Notes: generated from the sequence alone by a model not told the origin. Counted from the first letter of the stretch, positions 1-10,007 are shown. The stretch is DNA of 10,140 nt from Kiritimatiellia bacterium (GCA_900771305.1 CAAGNL010000040.1:1-10140); one strand, 5' to 3'. Program-made: numbers and translations.

Positions 1-1031
1 ATCACCGCGGAGAAACGATCGGCGAGATCGGTCGGATCCGTCCCGGCGACATAGTCCTGCCACACAAACATCGGATTGCCGGCGGCGTCCTTCTTTCCCG
101 TCGGTTTTGTCAGTGACGCCGTGAAGTCGCTCCCGAACTTTGCCGCATATTCCGCGAATTGCCGAGACCAGGTCTCCGGCACTGCAATGGCACTGCCCTT
201 GACCTCGGTGATGACCGTGACAAAGCCACCATCCTCTGTGCCGGTTCTGCCGCCAGTCTCTGCCACCGTCTCGTGCGCGCGCATGTATCCATAGTCAGTC
301 GGCCATTTTTCCGGAACCCCTTTCTCATAGGGTGCGATCCAGCCATACGTGCCCCGATTGATGTGGACCTTGAATCGTTCGACGTACCCCGTCTGACGGT
401 AAATGCCCTCCCCAAGTACCGACTTCTCAGGCGTCCCCGTCAGCATCTGCCCGGAGACGGCCAATCTCGGCGCGTTTCCGTCGAAATACACGTCCGTGAG
501 CGCAACACACCCCTGGAAACAGCCAAAACCAAGCCGGGAGAGCGTCTTCGGGAACCGAATTGACGTCAGCGCCACGCAGTTCGAGAACGCCGCCTCACCG
601 ACGACGCTGATTCCCGACTCGAACATCACGCTCTTCAGGGCCCAACAGTCCACGAAAGCCCTCGCGCCGATCTCACGCACCGTCGCAGGGATCCGCACGC
701 TCGTGATCCGGCTGCACGCGATAAATGCCGCTTCATTGATCTTCCGCACAGGAAGGCCATCAATATAGGCGGGAATCACCAATTCTCCGGAATAGGCACT
801 GCTGACAGCCTGGTAGGTTCGTGGATACGAAATTCCCAGAACAACATAACTAGCATTTTCCTCACCAGTCCGCCCAGGATCTACGACCTTCATATAGTTC
901 ACTGGAGGATTATCCGTTGCGTCTGAAAGGTAGCCATATACATCATAGGGCGGATTTGAAATGCCGAAGACCTTGCCCATGGCAACCGACATGAGAATCA
1001 GAATGAGAATGAGAAACAATTTACGTATCAT
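1..1031 (-). CDS. Secreted BspA-type leucine-rich-repeat protein (5' part, truncated by window edge)
   Basis: The reading frame is open from an ATG at 1031 to the window edge: 343 complete codons and no stop, so the C-terminus lies outside. A GGAG ribosome-binding site sits 6 bases before the ATG. Residues 1-23 (MIRKLFLILILILMSVAMG...) form a clear signal peptide: two positive charges, then a Leu/Ile-rich core. Residues about 84-188 contain at least three LRR_5/BspA-type repeats of about 23 residues (pattern IP..V..IG..AF..C..L), for example 'IPATVREIGARAFVDC' near 114-129. Residues about 265-343 form a second module ending in 'VWQDYVAGTDPTDLADRF' (323-340), which I recall as a recurring C-terminal segment of secreted proteins in Kiritimatiellae-like bacteria. 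The role is not known. BspA-type repeats usually mediate surface binding or protein contacts, and no catalytic motif is visible. It is divergent from gltB, with its own promoter. Confidence 0.85.
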   Translation of the reverse strand, partial: MIRKLFLILILILMSVAMGKVFGISNPPYDVYGYLSDATDNPPVNYMKVVDPGRTGEENASYVVLGISYPRTYQAVSSAYSGELVIPAYIDGLPVRKINEAAFIACSRITSVRIPATVREIGARAFVDCWALKSVMFESGISVVGEAAFSNCVALTSIRFPKTLSRLGFGCFQGCVALTDVYFDGNAPRLAVSGQMLTGTPEKSVLGEGIYRQTGYVERFKVHINRGTYGWIAPYEKGVPEKWPTDYGYMRAHETVAETGGRTGTEDGGFVTVITEVKGSAIAVPETWSRQFAEYAAKFGSDFTASLTKPTGKKDAAGNPMFVWQDYVAGTDPTDLADRFSAV

Positions 1032-1089
1032 CTTAAACTCCACACATGTCTTCGGACTGTGCCAAGCCCACAAACACGAAATCCATTAG

Positions 1090-1119
1090 ACTTTACCACA
1101 AATCGCCCCCATGGCACAA
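1090..1119 (-). promoter_or_regulatory. Sigma-70-type promoter of the LRR gene (extended -10)
   Basis: On the minus strand, TTGTGC (1119-1114) is followed by an 18-base spacer and TAAAGT (1095-1090). The spacer ends in TGG, giving an extended -10 (TGGTAAAGT). The -35 is weak (3 of 6 consensus bases). Transcription would start near 1083 and leave a leader of about 52 bases that contains the GGAG site. The same TGGTA[AC]A[CG]T block with an 18-base spacer recurs before both ATPase genes in this window, which raises confidence in all three. Confidence 0.5.
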
Positions 1120-1283
1120 GGGGCAACTTGATTTCCTCCCGTTTCCCCTCTGGACGGCCTCTCTGGCTGGGGATGGGGATTCTTGCGAATCCAGCTCAAG
1201 ATAATCATTTCTTCCTCTTTATGTAGACTTTTCATTCAATCTCCTGGAAAGGAAACGCCCTTACGTCCCCAAACTTAGACCCA

Positions 1284-1300
1284 TTGCACGTTCTGTGCAA
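1284..1300. promoter_or_regulatory. NtrC-like dyad upstream of the gltB sigma-54 promoter
   Basis: TTGCAC-N5-GTGCAA is a perfect inverted repeat with 6-base arms. Its centre lies about 120 bp before the predicted start of transcription at 1413, the usual distance for an enhancer bound by a sigma-54 activator. The half-site TGCAC/GTGCA matches the half-sites of enterobacterial NtrC operators, but those have 7 bases between the half-sites rather than 5. The bound protein could therefore be NtrC with different spacing, or another activator of the same class. Confidence 0.5.
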
Positions 1301-1326
1301 GATGCGTAATGTCCTGTGTCCGCGAT

Positions 1327-1341
1327 TTACATTTTCTGTAA
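1327..1341. promoter_or_regulatory. Possible second, weaker activator dyad
   Basis: TTACA-N5-TGTAA is an inverted repeat with 5-base arms. It lies 42 bp centre to centre from the 1284-1300 dyad (about four helical turns) and about 79 bp before the predicted transcription start. Its left part, TTACATTTTCTGT, matches TTGCACGTTCTGT of the first dyad at 9 to 10 of 13 positions. It may be a degraded copy of the same binding site. Short arms make a chance match possible. Confidence 0.3.
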
Positions 1342-1385
1342 CATTTCCCCCGTTCTACGCAACCCGGGGACCACCGTCATCCGTC

Positions 1386-1402
1386 TTGGCACGGACTTTG
1401 CT
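1386..1402 (+). promoter_or_regulatory. Sigma-54 (RpoN) promoter of gltBD
   Basis: TTGGCACG-GACT-TTGCT matches the established sigma-54 consensus TGGCACG-N4-TTGCW at every fixed position. The invariant GG (1388-1389) and GC (1400-1401) are separated by exactly 10 bases. Transcription should start about 12 bases after the GC, near 1413, which gives a leader of about 17 bases that still contains the AAAGGG ribosome-binding site of gltB. The strand and position fit gltB exactly. Sigma-54 promoters need an AAA+ activator bound upstream; a candidate site is at 1284-1300. Confidence 0.8.
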
Positions 1403-1429
1403 AAAACATCCCCGAAAGGGATTATTGTC

Positions 1430-5770
<4,341 letters not shown>

Positions 5771-5771
5771 C

Positions 5772-5813
5772 TCTAGAACGCCTGGAGATTCAAGATCATC
5801 TCGAACTTCTAGA
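5772..5813 (+). repeat. Hairpin between gltB and gltD
   Basis: TCTAGAA (5772-5778) pairs with TTCTAGA (5807-5813), and inside it GAGAT (5785-5789) pairs with ATCTC (5798-5802), giving a two-part stem with an internal loop. It fills most of the 60-bp gap and ends just before the AGAAAGG ribosome-binding site of gltD (5814-5820). No T-run follows, so it is not a typical terminator. It could stabilise the gltB message, mark a processing site or tune the GltB:GltD ratio. Confidence 0.5.
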
Positions 5814-5830
5814 AGAAAGGTTTTACCACC

Positions 5831-7189
5831 ATGGAACGCATTCACGACATCTACCGCGACACCGATGAGCGCAAGCACGACTTCAAGGAGGTCGAACGCA
5901 GGATTCCGACGGAGGACATCCGCAAGCAGGTCACCCGCTGCATGAACTGCGGGCAGCCCTTCTGCCACGGCTACGGCTGCCCGCTGGGCAACCTGGTGCC
6001 GGACCAGAACAAGGCCGTCGCGGAAGGCGACGACAAGCGGGCCTACGAGCTCCTGAGCGTGAACTCCGACTTCCCGGAGTTCACCGCCCGGATCTGCCCC
6101 GCGCTCTGCGAGGCGAGCTGCGTCCACCAGCTGGACGAGGAGTCGGTGATGATCCGCCAGTCGGAAAAGCACATCATCGAGACGGCTTTCGCGAACGGCT
6201 GGGTTGTGCCCCGTCCGCCGACCGTCGAGAACGGCAAGTCCGTCGCCGTCGTCGGCGCGGGCCCCGCCGGACTCTCCGCCGCGATCACCCTTCGCCGCCG
6301 CGGCTACAAGGTGACTGTCTACGAAAAGAACGAGAACATCGGCGGCCTGCTCCGCTACGGCATTCCCTGTTTCAAGCTCGACAAGTCCATCATCGACCGC
6401 CGCCGCGCGATTCTCGAGGCCGAAGGCATCACCTTCGTCACCGGCGTCGCGGTGGGCACGGACATCTCCGCCGCCTATCTGCAGAAGTCGAACGACGCCG
6501 TCGTGCTCGCGATCGGCACGCCGGCTGCCCGCGACCTCAAGATTCCGGGCCGCGAACTCGAAGGCATCCACCTCGCGCTTGACCTGCTGGGCGGACAGAA
6601 CCGCGTGCTCACGGGCGAACTGAAGAAGCTTCCCGTCACCGCCAAGGGCAAGAAGGTGCTCGTCATCGGCGGCGGCGACACGGGGTCCGACTGCGTTGGC
6701 ACGTCGATCCGCCAGGGCGCGAAGAGCGTCACGCAGATCGAGATCATGCCCAAGCCCCCGGCCGAGCGCAGCGACTCGACGCCGTGGCCGCTCTGGCCCT
6801 ACATGCTCCGCACGAGCTCCAGCCACCACGAAGGCTGCACGCGGCGCTGGGACCTCAACTCGATCCAGTTTCTCGGCCACAATGGCAAGGTCACGGGCGT
6901 CGAGGTCGAAAAGGTCGAATGGACGTTCTCGCCCGAGGGGAAGCCGCTCAAGTTCACGAGCGTGTCGAACACGAAGGAAGTCATCGAGGCGGACCTCGTG
7001 CTCCTTGCCATGGGCTTCACGGGCGTCCCGAAGGACCATCCGATCGTCTCCCAGCTCGGCCTGGACCTCACGCCCCGCACGGCGATCATCTCCGCCCCGG
7101 CGAAGAACGTCTACGCGGTCGGCGACTGCGCCTCGGGCGCCTCCCTGGTTGTCCGCGCCCTCGCAAGCGGGCGGACCCTCCCGCTCTGA
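5831..7189 (+). CDS. gltD: Glutamate synthase, small (beta) subunit, NADPH-oxidising
   Basis: Takes electrons from NADPH through FAD and passes them by iron-sulfur clusters to the FMN of GltB. The 452-residue protein begins at an ATG 10 bases after AGAAAGG. The N-terminal cysteine motifs CMNCGQPFCHGYGC (37-50) and CPALCEASC (89-97) are the 4Fe-4S ligands of this family. The FAD-binding GAGPAG lies at 142-147 and the NADPH-binding GGGDTGSD at 280-287; PMLR-type residues follow in 'STPWPLWPYMLRTSSSH' (316-332). The closing FAD contact 'NVYAVGDCASGASLVVRAL' is at 426-444. The protein stops four residues after 'SGR' (ending TLPL), whereas related proteins usually continue for about 10-15 residues with an Ala-rich helix. 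This small C-terminal loss should leave the cofactor sites intact. It is the last gene of the operon; a strong terminator follows within 30 bp. Confidence 0.96.
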   Translation: MERIHDIYRDTDERKHDFKEVERRIPTEDIRKQVTRCMNCGQPFCHGYGCPLGNLVPDQNKAVAEGDDKRAYELLSVNSDFPEFTARICPALCEASCVHQLDEESVMIRQSEKHIIETAFANGWVVPRPPTVENGKSVAVVGAGPAGLSAAITLRRRGYKVTVYEKNENIGGLLRYGIPCFKLDKSIIDRRRAILEAEGITFVTGVAVGTDISAAYLQKSNDAVVLAIGTPAARDLKIPGRELEGIHLALDLLGGQNRVLTGELKKLPVTAKGKKVLVIGGGDTGSDCVGTSIRQGAKSVTQIEIMPKPPAERSDSTPWPLWPYMLRTSSSHHEGCTRRWDLNSIQFLGHNGKVTGVEVEKVEWTFSPEGKPLKFTSVSNTKEVIEADLVLLAMGFTGVPKDHPIVSQLGLDLTPRTAIISAPAKNVYAVGDCASGASLVVRALASGRTLPL

Positions 7190-7214
7190 CGGGCTCCGAC
7201 TCATTCCAACAGAC

Positions 7215-7250
7215 AACGCGCACACGAATCCGTGTGCGCGTTTTTGTTTT
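7215..7250 (+). terminator. Rho-independent terminator of gltBD
   Basis: A perfect 12-bp stem (AACGCGCACACG, loop AATC, CGTGTGCGCGTT; 7215-7242) is followed by TTTTTGTTTT (7241-7250). It starts 25 bases after the gltD stop. On the minus strand the same hairpin lies 24 bases after the stop of the leftward ATPase and is followed only by TTGTCTGTT, so it may also end that transcript, less efficiently. Confidence 0.93.
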
Positions 7251-7265
7251 CCATGAGGAATCCTG

Positions 7266-8393
7266 TCAACCCAGCAAGTACCTCTTGAAAATCGGATCCC
7301 CAATCAAGTATACGCCTTCGGACTGCTCGACAAGACCATTCTCCTGCAGCCGCACGAGGGAACTGTGAACCGTCGAGGACACACCCAGCGAATGGCGTGT
7401 ACGGTAGGCGGTATCGAATCGACCGGCACTTTCCCGAGCCAGGGCCGAAAGCAACTTGCGCTGCGCCTGAGAGAGATTGGTCAGATATGTTTCGTAGAGA
7501 TCGCGGTTCATTTCCAGAAGAACGTCAACCCCATTCGAAAGGTCGTCCGCCGAGACCCTATTCGCCTTCCGGCGGACCGTCGCCTCGAAGACATGAAATG
7601 CAAGGGCCTGCACATAATAGGGAACCGATTCGGCAATTGCCACGAGCTGATCCGCCAGCGGTTTCTCGATGTGCAGACCATACGCCTTCATCCGAGAGGT
7701 CACATATCTGGACGAGTCTTCGGACTCGGGCTTGCCGAGATGCATCAACGACGCCGATTTGTAGAACGGACGCGAACGATCGAGGAACATACGCTGCATA
7801 AGATGCGTACGACTCCCCAGGTAGACGTAACTCACATGCTTGTGCGTCTGCATCACGCTCCGGAAGCACCCTTCAAGCGGCATCGTGTCGGAGAATGTCG
7901 CAATCTCCTGAAACTCGTCAAGGACAACCAGAATCGGCTTCTTCTCGGTCGCGAGACGCGCCGGCAGATTCAGGACATCCTCGAGATCGGACATGGCCAT
8001 GGAGGAACCCGCAAAATCCAGTCCAATATCCAGTTTCCCCGTCTGATCCATGCTGATGTTCGGACGCAGACCTCCCAAAATGGTCTTGAGTCCGTTCAAC
8101 GCTTTCTCGATCGGCCCCAGATGCTTCAGAACTTCGCGCGCGTAAAGCGAGCAGAACTTCTCGACCGACTCAACCTTCATCAGATCGAGATAGACAACCC
8201 GCATGCCGGCTTCGACTTCAGCACGCGCGGCCACACGCTTCACCAATGAAGTCTTTCCGTAGCGCCGCGGAGCATAGATGACCGTGCTGATGCCCCCCGT
8301 CACATAGCGATAGAGGTCTTCCGCCGCCCTTTCCCGATCATAGAAAAAGTCGCCGGAAACTTCCTTGCCCAAATAGAATGGGTTTGTTTTCAC
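7266..8393 (-). CDS. AAA-type ATPase (ATPase_2-like) with C-terminal winged helix
   Basis: A 375-residue predicted cytoplasmic ATPase of the archaeal-ATPase/STAND-related type. The N-terminal 'NPFYLGKEVSGDFFYDRE' (4-21) is the usual entry motif of this family. Walker A is APRRYGKTSL (41-50, Lys47), Walker B ILVVLDEFQEI (154-164, Asp159/Glu160), and a sensor-like YLGSR lies at 191-195. Residues about 305-372 ('LSQAQRKLLSALA' to 'IFKRYLLG') look like a winged helix, with a helix at 340-352 followed by a beta wing, so DNA binding is plausible. The start is GTG at 8393: the NPF motif begins at residue 4, and the frame upstream reaches a stop with no ATG. No ribosome-binding site is visible, and the promoter -10 ends 7 bases before the GTG, so the message may be leaderless. 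The substrate is unknown. Such ATPases are often multi-copy accessory genes. GC content is lower than in gltBD. Confidence 0.88.
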   Translation of the reverse strand: MKTNPFYLGKEVSGDFFYDRERAAEDLYRYVTGGISTVIYAPRRYGKTSLVKRVAARAEVEAGMRVVYLDLMKVESVEKFCSLYAREVLKHLGPIEKALNGLKTILGGLRPNISMDQTGKLDIGLDFAGSSMAMSDLEDVLNLPARLATEKKPILVVLDEFQEIATFSDTMPLEGCFRSVMQTHKHVSYVYLGSRTHLMQRMFLDRSRPFYKSASLMHLGKPESEDSSRYVTSRMKAYGLHIEKPLADQLVAIAESVPYYVQALAFHVFEATVRRKANRVSADDLSNGVDVLLEMNRDLYETYLTNLSQAQRKLLSALARESAGRFDTAYRTRHSLGVSSTVHSSLVRLQENGLVEQSEGVYLIGDPIFKRYLLG

Positions 8394-8400
8394 GACGAAC

Positions 8401-8430
8401 AGTGTACCAGATTCTTATTTGAACTCGCAA
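8401..8430 (-). promoter_or_regulatory. Promoter of the ATPase_2-like gene, extended -10, leaderless layout
   Basis: On the minus strand, TTGCGA (8430-8425) is followed by an 18-base spacer and TACACT (8406-8401), preceded by TGG. The GTG start codon begins 8 bases after the -10, where transcription normally starts. The block TGGTACACTGTTCG matches TGGTAAACTGGTCG of the downstream-facing neighbour's promoter at 12 of 14 positions. Confidence 0.55.
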
Positions 8431-8433
8431 CAG

Positions 8434-8476
8434 AGATCTTACTTGAAACTCCGTAACTTTAATTCTCGTAAGATCT
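8434..8476. repeat. Inverted repeat between the two ATPase genes
   Basis: AGATCTTAC (8434-8442) and GTAAGATCT (8468-8476) are perfect 9-base arms separated by 25 A/T-rich bases. The element begins 3 bases upstream of the -35 box of the 7266-8393 gene and lies 12 bases after the stop of the 8489-9817 gene. It could be an operator with two half-sites or a hairpin at the end of the upstream transcript. There is no T-run on either strand right after it, so a standard terminator is unlikely. Confidence 0.5.
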
Positions 8477-8488
8477 GCCCATGGCGCT

Positions 8489-9817
8489 TCACCTCTCAGC
8501 ACCTTCGTTCAGCAGCCATTTCCAGGCAGGCAGAATCCGAATGCCGTCTTCCGTTTCACGCTCCTCGTCGTCGACGACGATCGTGCAGTCCGCGATGCCG
8601 GTTTCCGCTCTCGCCTCTCGCAGGGCCGCAAGCTCGCGCCTCTCAGTTTCGGCCTGTGACAGATCATAGCACACCTGTACGAGACGCTCGGCCTTCGTCA
8701 CCTCGTCACGCACGATGAAATCGATCTCTCGACCGCTTTTCGTGATGTAATACTCGATCTTGCTGAAGCCGCGCCGCAATCCGAGGAAGACCACATTCTC
8801 CAAGAGCCACCCCTTTTCTGCATCGTTCTTCGGCTTGAGCGCGGCAATAAGACCATTGTCGATCAGATAGCACTTGTCGGGATTGGCGCGCTTCACCGCA
8901 AGCGAATCCGTGCGCCGCGACACACCGAACGCGAAATAGGCATCCTGAAAATACGAGACGTAATCCGCCAGCGCCTCGCGGCTCGACGGCAACCCCAGCT
9001 GCTTCAGCACACCGGAGATCGCCCGCAGCGAAATGCCGCGCGCGAAATTATGAAGAAGATACTGCTTCACATAGAGCAGTGACTGCACATTCGCAATTTC
9101 GTGGCGCTCAATGACATCTCGATAGACCACGGACTGCATATACTCCTGAAGCACGCGAATACGCAACTTGTCGTCAAGGTGCTGAACGCCTGGGAATCCA
9201 CCCACCCGCATGTACTCGGAAAAGGCCTTTCGCAGAAGCCCTCGGTTGGCCGTGGTATCAACATAACGCGGAATCTTGCGCACCGTTCCGCTGAAGACAA
9301 GCCATTCGCGAAAGGAAAGAGGGAATATCTCAAGCTGAAGCGAACGACCGCGCATGGATGTCGCAACTTCCTTTGCAAGCAGTTTTGCAGATGATCCCGT
9401 AAGACACAATCGAACGCGATTAGAGTCGATCAGCCGCCTGGCAAACAGCTCCCAATCCTTGATGTCCTGAAGTTCGTCCAGAAAATACCAGCAGGTTTCC
9501 GCAGCGGCAGCGGGACACAGCTCCGCATGAACATCCTGAACATACCGAAGATCGTGAACCGTCATCCCCGCCAGCCGCGCGTCATCGAAGTTGACATATA
9601 CGATGCGCTCAAGAGGAATCCCCTGCCCGAGCAATTCACGCATGCGGGCATAGGCAAAGTAGGTCTTCCCCGTACGGCGCATTCCAAGGATGACGGTCGC
9701 ATGACCACGTATTTCCGCGAATTCACTGTCGCGAAGGACGACATCATCAGGAATGCCATTATCATAGAATTCAGACAGAATTGTCCGAATCGCCTCTTTC
9801 ATAATGGGGTTACTCAT
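8489..9817 (-). CDS. AAA_14/DUF4143 ATPase with PD-(D/E)XK-like C-terminal domain
   Basis: A 442-residue protein of the widespread 'ATP-binding protein, AAA_14 plus DUF4143' type, function unknown. Walker A is GMRRTGKT (45-52, Lys51), Walker B YFLDELQDI (111-119, Asp114/Glu115), and sensor 1 is LTGSSAKLL (139-147). 'FPLSFREW' (165-172) and 'GGFPGV...RDVIERHEI' (206-241) are typical of the family. The C-terminal part has 'LLENVVFLGLRR' (338-349), 'GREIDFIV' (362-369) and 'LVQVCYDL' (379-386). This follows the E...D...(E/Q)-x-K layout of restriction-nuclease-like folds, but Gln381 and Cys383 occupy the E-x-K positions, so cleavage activity is doubtful. The ATG at 9817 is preferred because the promoter -10 ends 10 bases before it; a second ATG at 9802 is possible. 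Neither has a ribosome-binding site. The next gene on this strand starts 95 bp further on with its own promoter. Confidence 0.9.
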   Translation of the reverse strand: MSNPIMKEAIRTILSEFYDNGIPDDVVLRDSEFAEIRGHATVILGMRRTGKTYFAYARMRELLGQGIPLERIVYVNFDDARLAGMTVHDLRYVQDVHAELCPAAAAETCWYFLDELQDIKDWELFARRLIDSNRVRLCLTGSSAKLLAKEVATSMRGRSLQLEIFPLSFREWLVFSGTVRKIPRYVDTTANRGLLRKAFSEYMRVGGFPGVQHLDDKLRIRVLQEYMQSVVYRDVIERHEIANVQSLLYVKQYLLHNFARGISLRAISGVLKQLGLPSSREALADYVSYFQDAYFAFGVSRRTDSLAVKRANPDKCYLIDNGLIAALKPKNDAEKGWLLENVVFLGLRRGFSKIEYYITKSGREIDFIVRDEVTKAERLVQVCYDLSQAETERRELAALREARAETGIADCTIVVDDEERETEDGIRILPAWKWLLNEGAER

Positions 9818-9827
9818 AACATCGACC

Positions 9828-9857
9828 AGTTTACCACAACACGCCCTCTTGTGTCAA
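9828..9857 (-). promoter_or_regulatory. Strong sigma-70-type promoter of the DUF4143 ATPase gene
   Basis: On the minus strand a consensus -35 TTGACA (9857-9852) is followed by an 18-base spacer and TAAACT (9833-9828), with TGG before it (extended -10). Transcription should start about 7 bases later, leaving only 3-4 bases before the ATG at 9817. It is the best sigma-70-type promoter in the window. Paired TGGCCA sites begin 6 bases upstream of its -35. Confidence 0.7.
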
Positions 9858-9862
9858 CAACA

Positions 9863-9880
9863 TGGCCACAAATGTGGCCA
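9863..9880. repeat. Inverted repeat 1 (TGGCCACA / TGTGGCCA)
   Basis: TGGCCACA-AA-TGTGGCCA is perfect over 8-base arms. It lies 6 bases upstream of the -35 box of the DUF4143 ATPase promoter. The compact, near-palindromic form with a 2-base centre looks more like a protein-binding site than an RNA hairpin. Confidence 0.75.
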
Positions 9881-9883
9881 CAA

Positions 9884-9923
9884 TCCGTGATATCTGGCCG
9901 CATCTTTGGCCAGACATCACGGA
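9884..9923. repeat. Inverted repeat 2 (16-base arms)
   Basis: TCCGTGATATCTGGCC (9884-9899) pairs with GGCCAGACATCACGGA (9908-9923) at 15 of 16 positions, with an 8-base loop. It starts 3 bases after inverted repeat 1 and shares its TGGCC core. Confidence 0.75.
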
Positions 9924-9934
9924 ACAACGCGGCC

Positions 9935-9959
9935 CGTCGCGTCTTCAGGTGGCGCGACG
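9935..9959. repeat. Inverted repeat 3
   Basis: CGTCGCGTC (9935-9943) pairs with GGCGCGACG (9951-9959) over 9 bp, including one T-G wobble, around a 7-base loop. The stem is very GC-rich. Confidence 0.65.
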
Positions 9960-9968
9960 CGGGTACTC

Positions 9969-10004
9969 GGTCAGTCAACACCGCTGGCGCGGTCTTGACC
10001 GACC
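9969..10004. repeat. Inverted repeat 4 (16-base arms)
   Basis: GGTCAGTCAACACCGC (9969-9984) pairs with GCGGTCTTGACCGACC (9989-10004) at 14 of 16 positions around a TGGC loop. This is the largest hairpin of the cluster together with repeat 2. No T-run follows on either strand. Confidence 0.7.
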
Positions 10005-10007
10005 TCG

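Larger units (their letters stand above)
1032..1429. other. Divergent control region between the LRR gene and gltB
   Basis: This 398-bp gap has no convincing gene. The gltB frame is open upstream to a GTG at 1316, but that extension runs through the sigma-54 promoter, has no family-like sequence and no ribosome-binding site. From left to right it holds the leader and sigma-70-type promoter of the leftward gene (to 1119), a small hairpin (GGATTC-TTGC-GAATCC, 1177-1192) without a T-run, two dyads at 1284-1300 and 1327-1341, and the sigma-54 promoter at 1386-1402. Base composition is visibly richer in A and T than in the flanking gltB gene. Confidence 0.75.

Noticed and set aside
76..768. Plus-strand frames opposite the LRR gene
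   Set aside because: The minus strand has a continuous frame with signal peptide and LRR repeats; these are shadows.
7365..8249. Plus-strand frame of 294 codons opposite the ATPase_2-like gene
   Set aside because: The opposite strand carries clear Walker A and B motifs in an uninterrupted gene; this frame has no recognisable domain.
9969..10004. Rho-independent terminator
   Set aside because: The stem is strong but no T-run follows on either strand.
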